Positions 22,590-23,576 of a stretch of DNA of 23,576 bases are shown piece after piece (position 1 is the first letter of the stretch; each line of letters starts with the position of its first letter). Below the pieces are notes generated by a model. The model ran no database searches. It saw only the letters and a program-made list of their open reading frames with translations, and was not told where the DNA came from. A program made the position numbers and the translations under genes. This DNA comes from CAYJEQ01 sp964369235 (GTDB lineage: Bacteria; Bacillota; Clostridia; Oscillospirales; Ruminococcaceae): positions 1 to 23,576 of the forward strand of contig CAYJEQ010000040.1 in the NCBI GenBank assembly GCA_964369235.1, in the 5' to 3' direction.

Positions 22590-23498
22590 TTAGTTATAGC
22601 CGAAGTTCTTAATAAGCCCTTCTCGGTTACGCCAGTCTTCCTTAACCTTAACCCAACATTTTAGGTTAATCTTAACATCTAGGAAGGCTTCCATATCCTC
22701 TCTTGCGTGGGTGCCGATCTTCTTAAGCATTGCACCACCTTTGCCGATAATCATACCCTTATGGGAATCACGCTCACATAGTATCATTGCCTCAATGTCA
22801 ATCATCTTGCCATCTGGGCGCTCTTTCATACGCTCGATTACCACTGCTGTTCCATGGGGGATTTCCTCGTGGATATTTTTTAGAATCTTCTCTCTAATAA
22901 TCTCTGCCATAATAATACGCTCAGGCTGATCTGTTAGTGCATCATCAGGGAAGTAGTGAGGGGAAGCAGTAGCAAATTTGCATATTTCGTCGTATACAGA
23001 CTGGGTACCATCACCCTGCAAGGCGCTAATAGGCACAATAGCCTCAAATGGGAAAAGCTGGGTGTATTCCAGTATTAAATCCATAACCTTAACCTTATCG
23101 CCGATTAAATCAATCTTGTTAATAGCTAGGATTGCTGGCATCTTCTTAGAGATAAATGTTTCTATTAGGTTTTTCTCTGGTACGCCGATTTCCTTAGTAC
23201 CGTCTACCACCATAATAGCTGCGTCTACATCGGTTACTGATTCTCTCACCTGTCCCATCATATACTGTCCCAGTTTATTCTGTGGATTGTGTATACCTGG
23301 AGTATCGATAAATACAAGCTGAGTTAGCCCCTTAGTTAAAACACCTCTAATCTGTGTTCTTGTGGTCTGGGGCTTAGGGGAAACAATGGCTACCTTCTCC
23401 CCTATTAATTTATTTAGCAGAGAGGATTTCCCTGCATTTGGTCTACCTACTATTGCCACAAAGGCAGTTTTGGTATCAAAATCTGTATTAAAATTCAT
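22590..23498 (-). CDS. era: GTPase Era
   Basis: This 302-residue GTPase binds 16S rRNA and helps assemble the 30S subunit. The GTPase domain has G1 GRPNAGKSS (18-26), G2 TTRTQIRG, G3 DTPG, G4 NKID and G5 SAL. The C-terminal KH domain carries GMIIGKGGAMLKKIG and ends in VKVKEDWRNREGLIKNFGY, typical of Era. The start is the ATG at 23498 behind GAAAGGAAAGG; an in-frame ATG at 23549 lies upstream without a site of its own. It is followed by its own terminator and then the yqzL-like, recO, comEC and holA genes. Confidence 0.98.
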   Translation of the reverse strand: MNFNTDFDTKTAFVAIVGRPNAGKSSLLNKLIGEKVAIVSPKPQTTRTQIRGVLTKGLTQLVFIDTPGIHNPQNKLGQYMMGQVRESVTDVDAAIMVVDGTKEIGVPEKNLIETFISKKMPAILAINKIDLIGDKVKVMDLILEYTQLFPFEAIVPISALQGDGTQSVYDEICKFATASPHYFPDDALTDQPERIIMAEIIREKILKNIHEEIPHGTAVVIERMKERPDGKMIDIEAMILCERDSHKGMIIGKGGAMLKKIGTHAREDMEAFLDVKINLKCWVKVKEDWRNREGLIKNFGYN

Positions 23499-23517
23499 CT
23501 TTAATCCTTTCCTTTCT

Positions 23518-23576
23518 CTCTGTTTGCAATGTTTTAGGCGATTTTGCATTGCCAGTAAACTGGCATTAGCAAAATT
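23518..23576 (-). promoter_or_regulatory. Hairpins upstream of era
   Basis: On the minus strand TGCCAG-TTTA-CTGGCA forms a 6-bp hairpin, extended outward by ATTTTGC/GCAAAAT after a small internal loop. The downstream base GGCAATGC could instead pair with GCATTGC-complement CATTGC near 23527. It is cut by the window edge, so it may be the end of an upstream gene. Confidence 0.35.

Overview
The window reads as chromosomal DNA of a low-GC, Gram-positive anaerobe of the class Clostridia. The evidence is a SpoVB-like flippase, a YqzL-type small gene between era and recO, a TOPRIM/DUF4093 RNase M5-like gene, a DUF6514-like gene, a Firmicutes-type BirA box, and Shine-Dalgarno sites of the form AGAAAGG(AGG). 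I cannot name the species. Leucine codon CTA and the tetranucleotide CTAG are unusually common. Almost all genes look like vertically inherited core or near-core genes. No insertion sequence, prophage, CRISPR array, tRNA or rRNA was seen.

Layout. Bases 1-1150: bioY (biotin uptake) under a consensus promoter that carries a near-perfect BirA operator, followed at once by an orphan C-terminal piece of a MATE transporter. Bases 1150-3220: a SpoVB/MOP-type flippase with a structured leader, converging on a small FMN-binding-domain lipoprotein. Bases 3400-6660 (minus): an ECF sigma factor co-transcribed with a membrane-anchored beta-propeller protein, probably its anti-sigma or sensor partner, ending at a clear terminator. 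Bases 6700-9500 (plus): a LysR regulator, then deoB and cdd (nucleoside salvage). Bases 9500-10385: a DUF6514-like gene on the minus strand and an AT-rich intergenic region with repeats. Bases 10386-14220: mfd and a small membrane protein. Bases 14221-14540: a gene-free block packed with long palindromes, two of which are diverged copies of one element.

Bases 14539-17533 (minus) hold an MBOAT protein, a DHHW/SGNH-like partner and a GNAT. The first two form the familiar cell-surface polymer O-acetylation pair. In this copy the conserved catalytic residues of both proteins are replaced while the reading frames are intact, which suggests a pair of pseudoenzymes with another role. This is the most unusual content of the window.

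Bases 17645-23498 (minus) hold a genome-maintenance and competence cluster: era (with its own terminator), then yqzL-like, recO, comEC, holA and a TOPRIM/DUF4093 nuclease in close order. The ComEC C-terminal metallo-beta-lactamase-like region has lost the metal-binding motif. The right end of the window lies just upstream of era.
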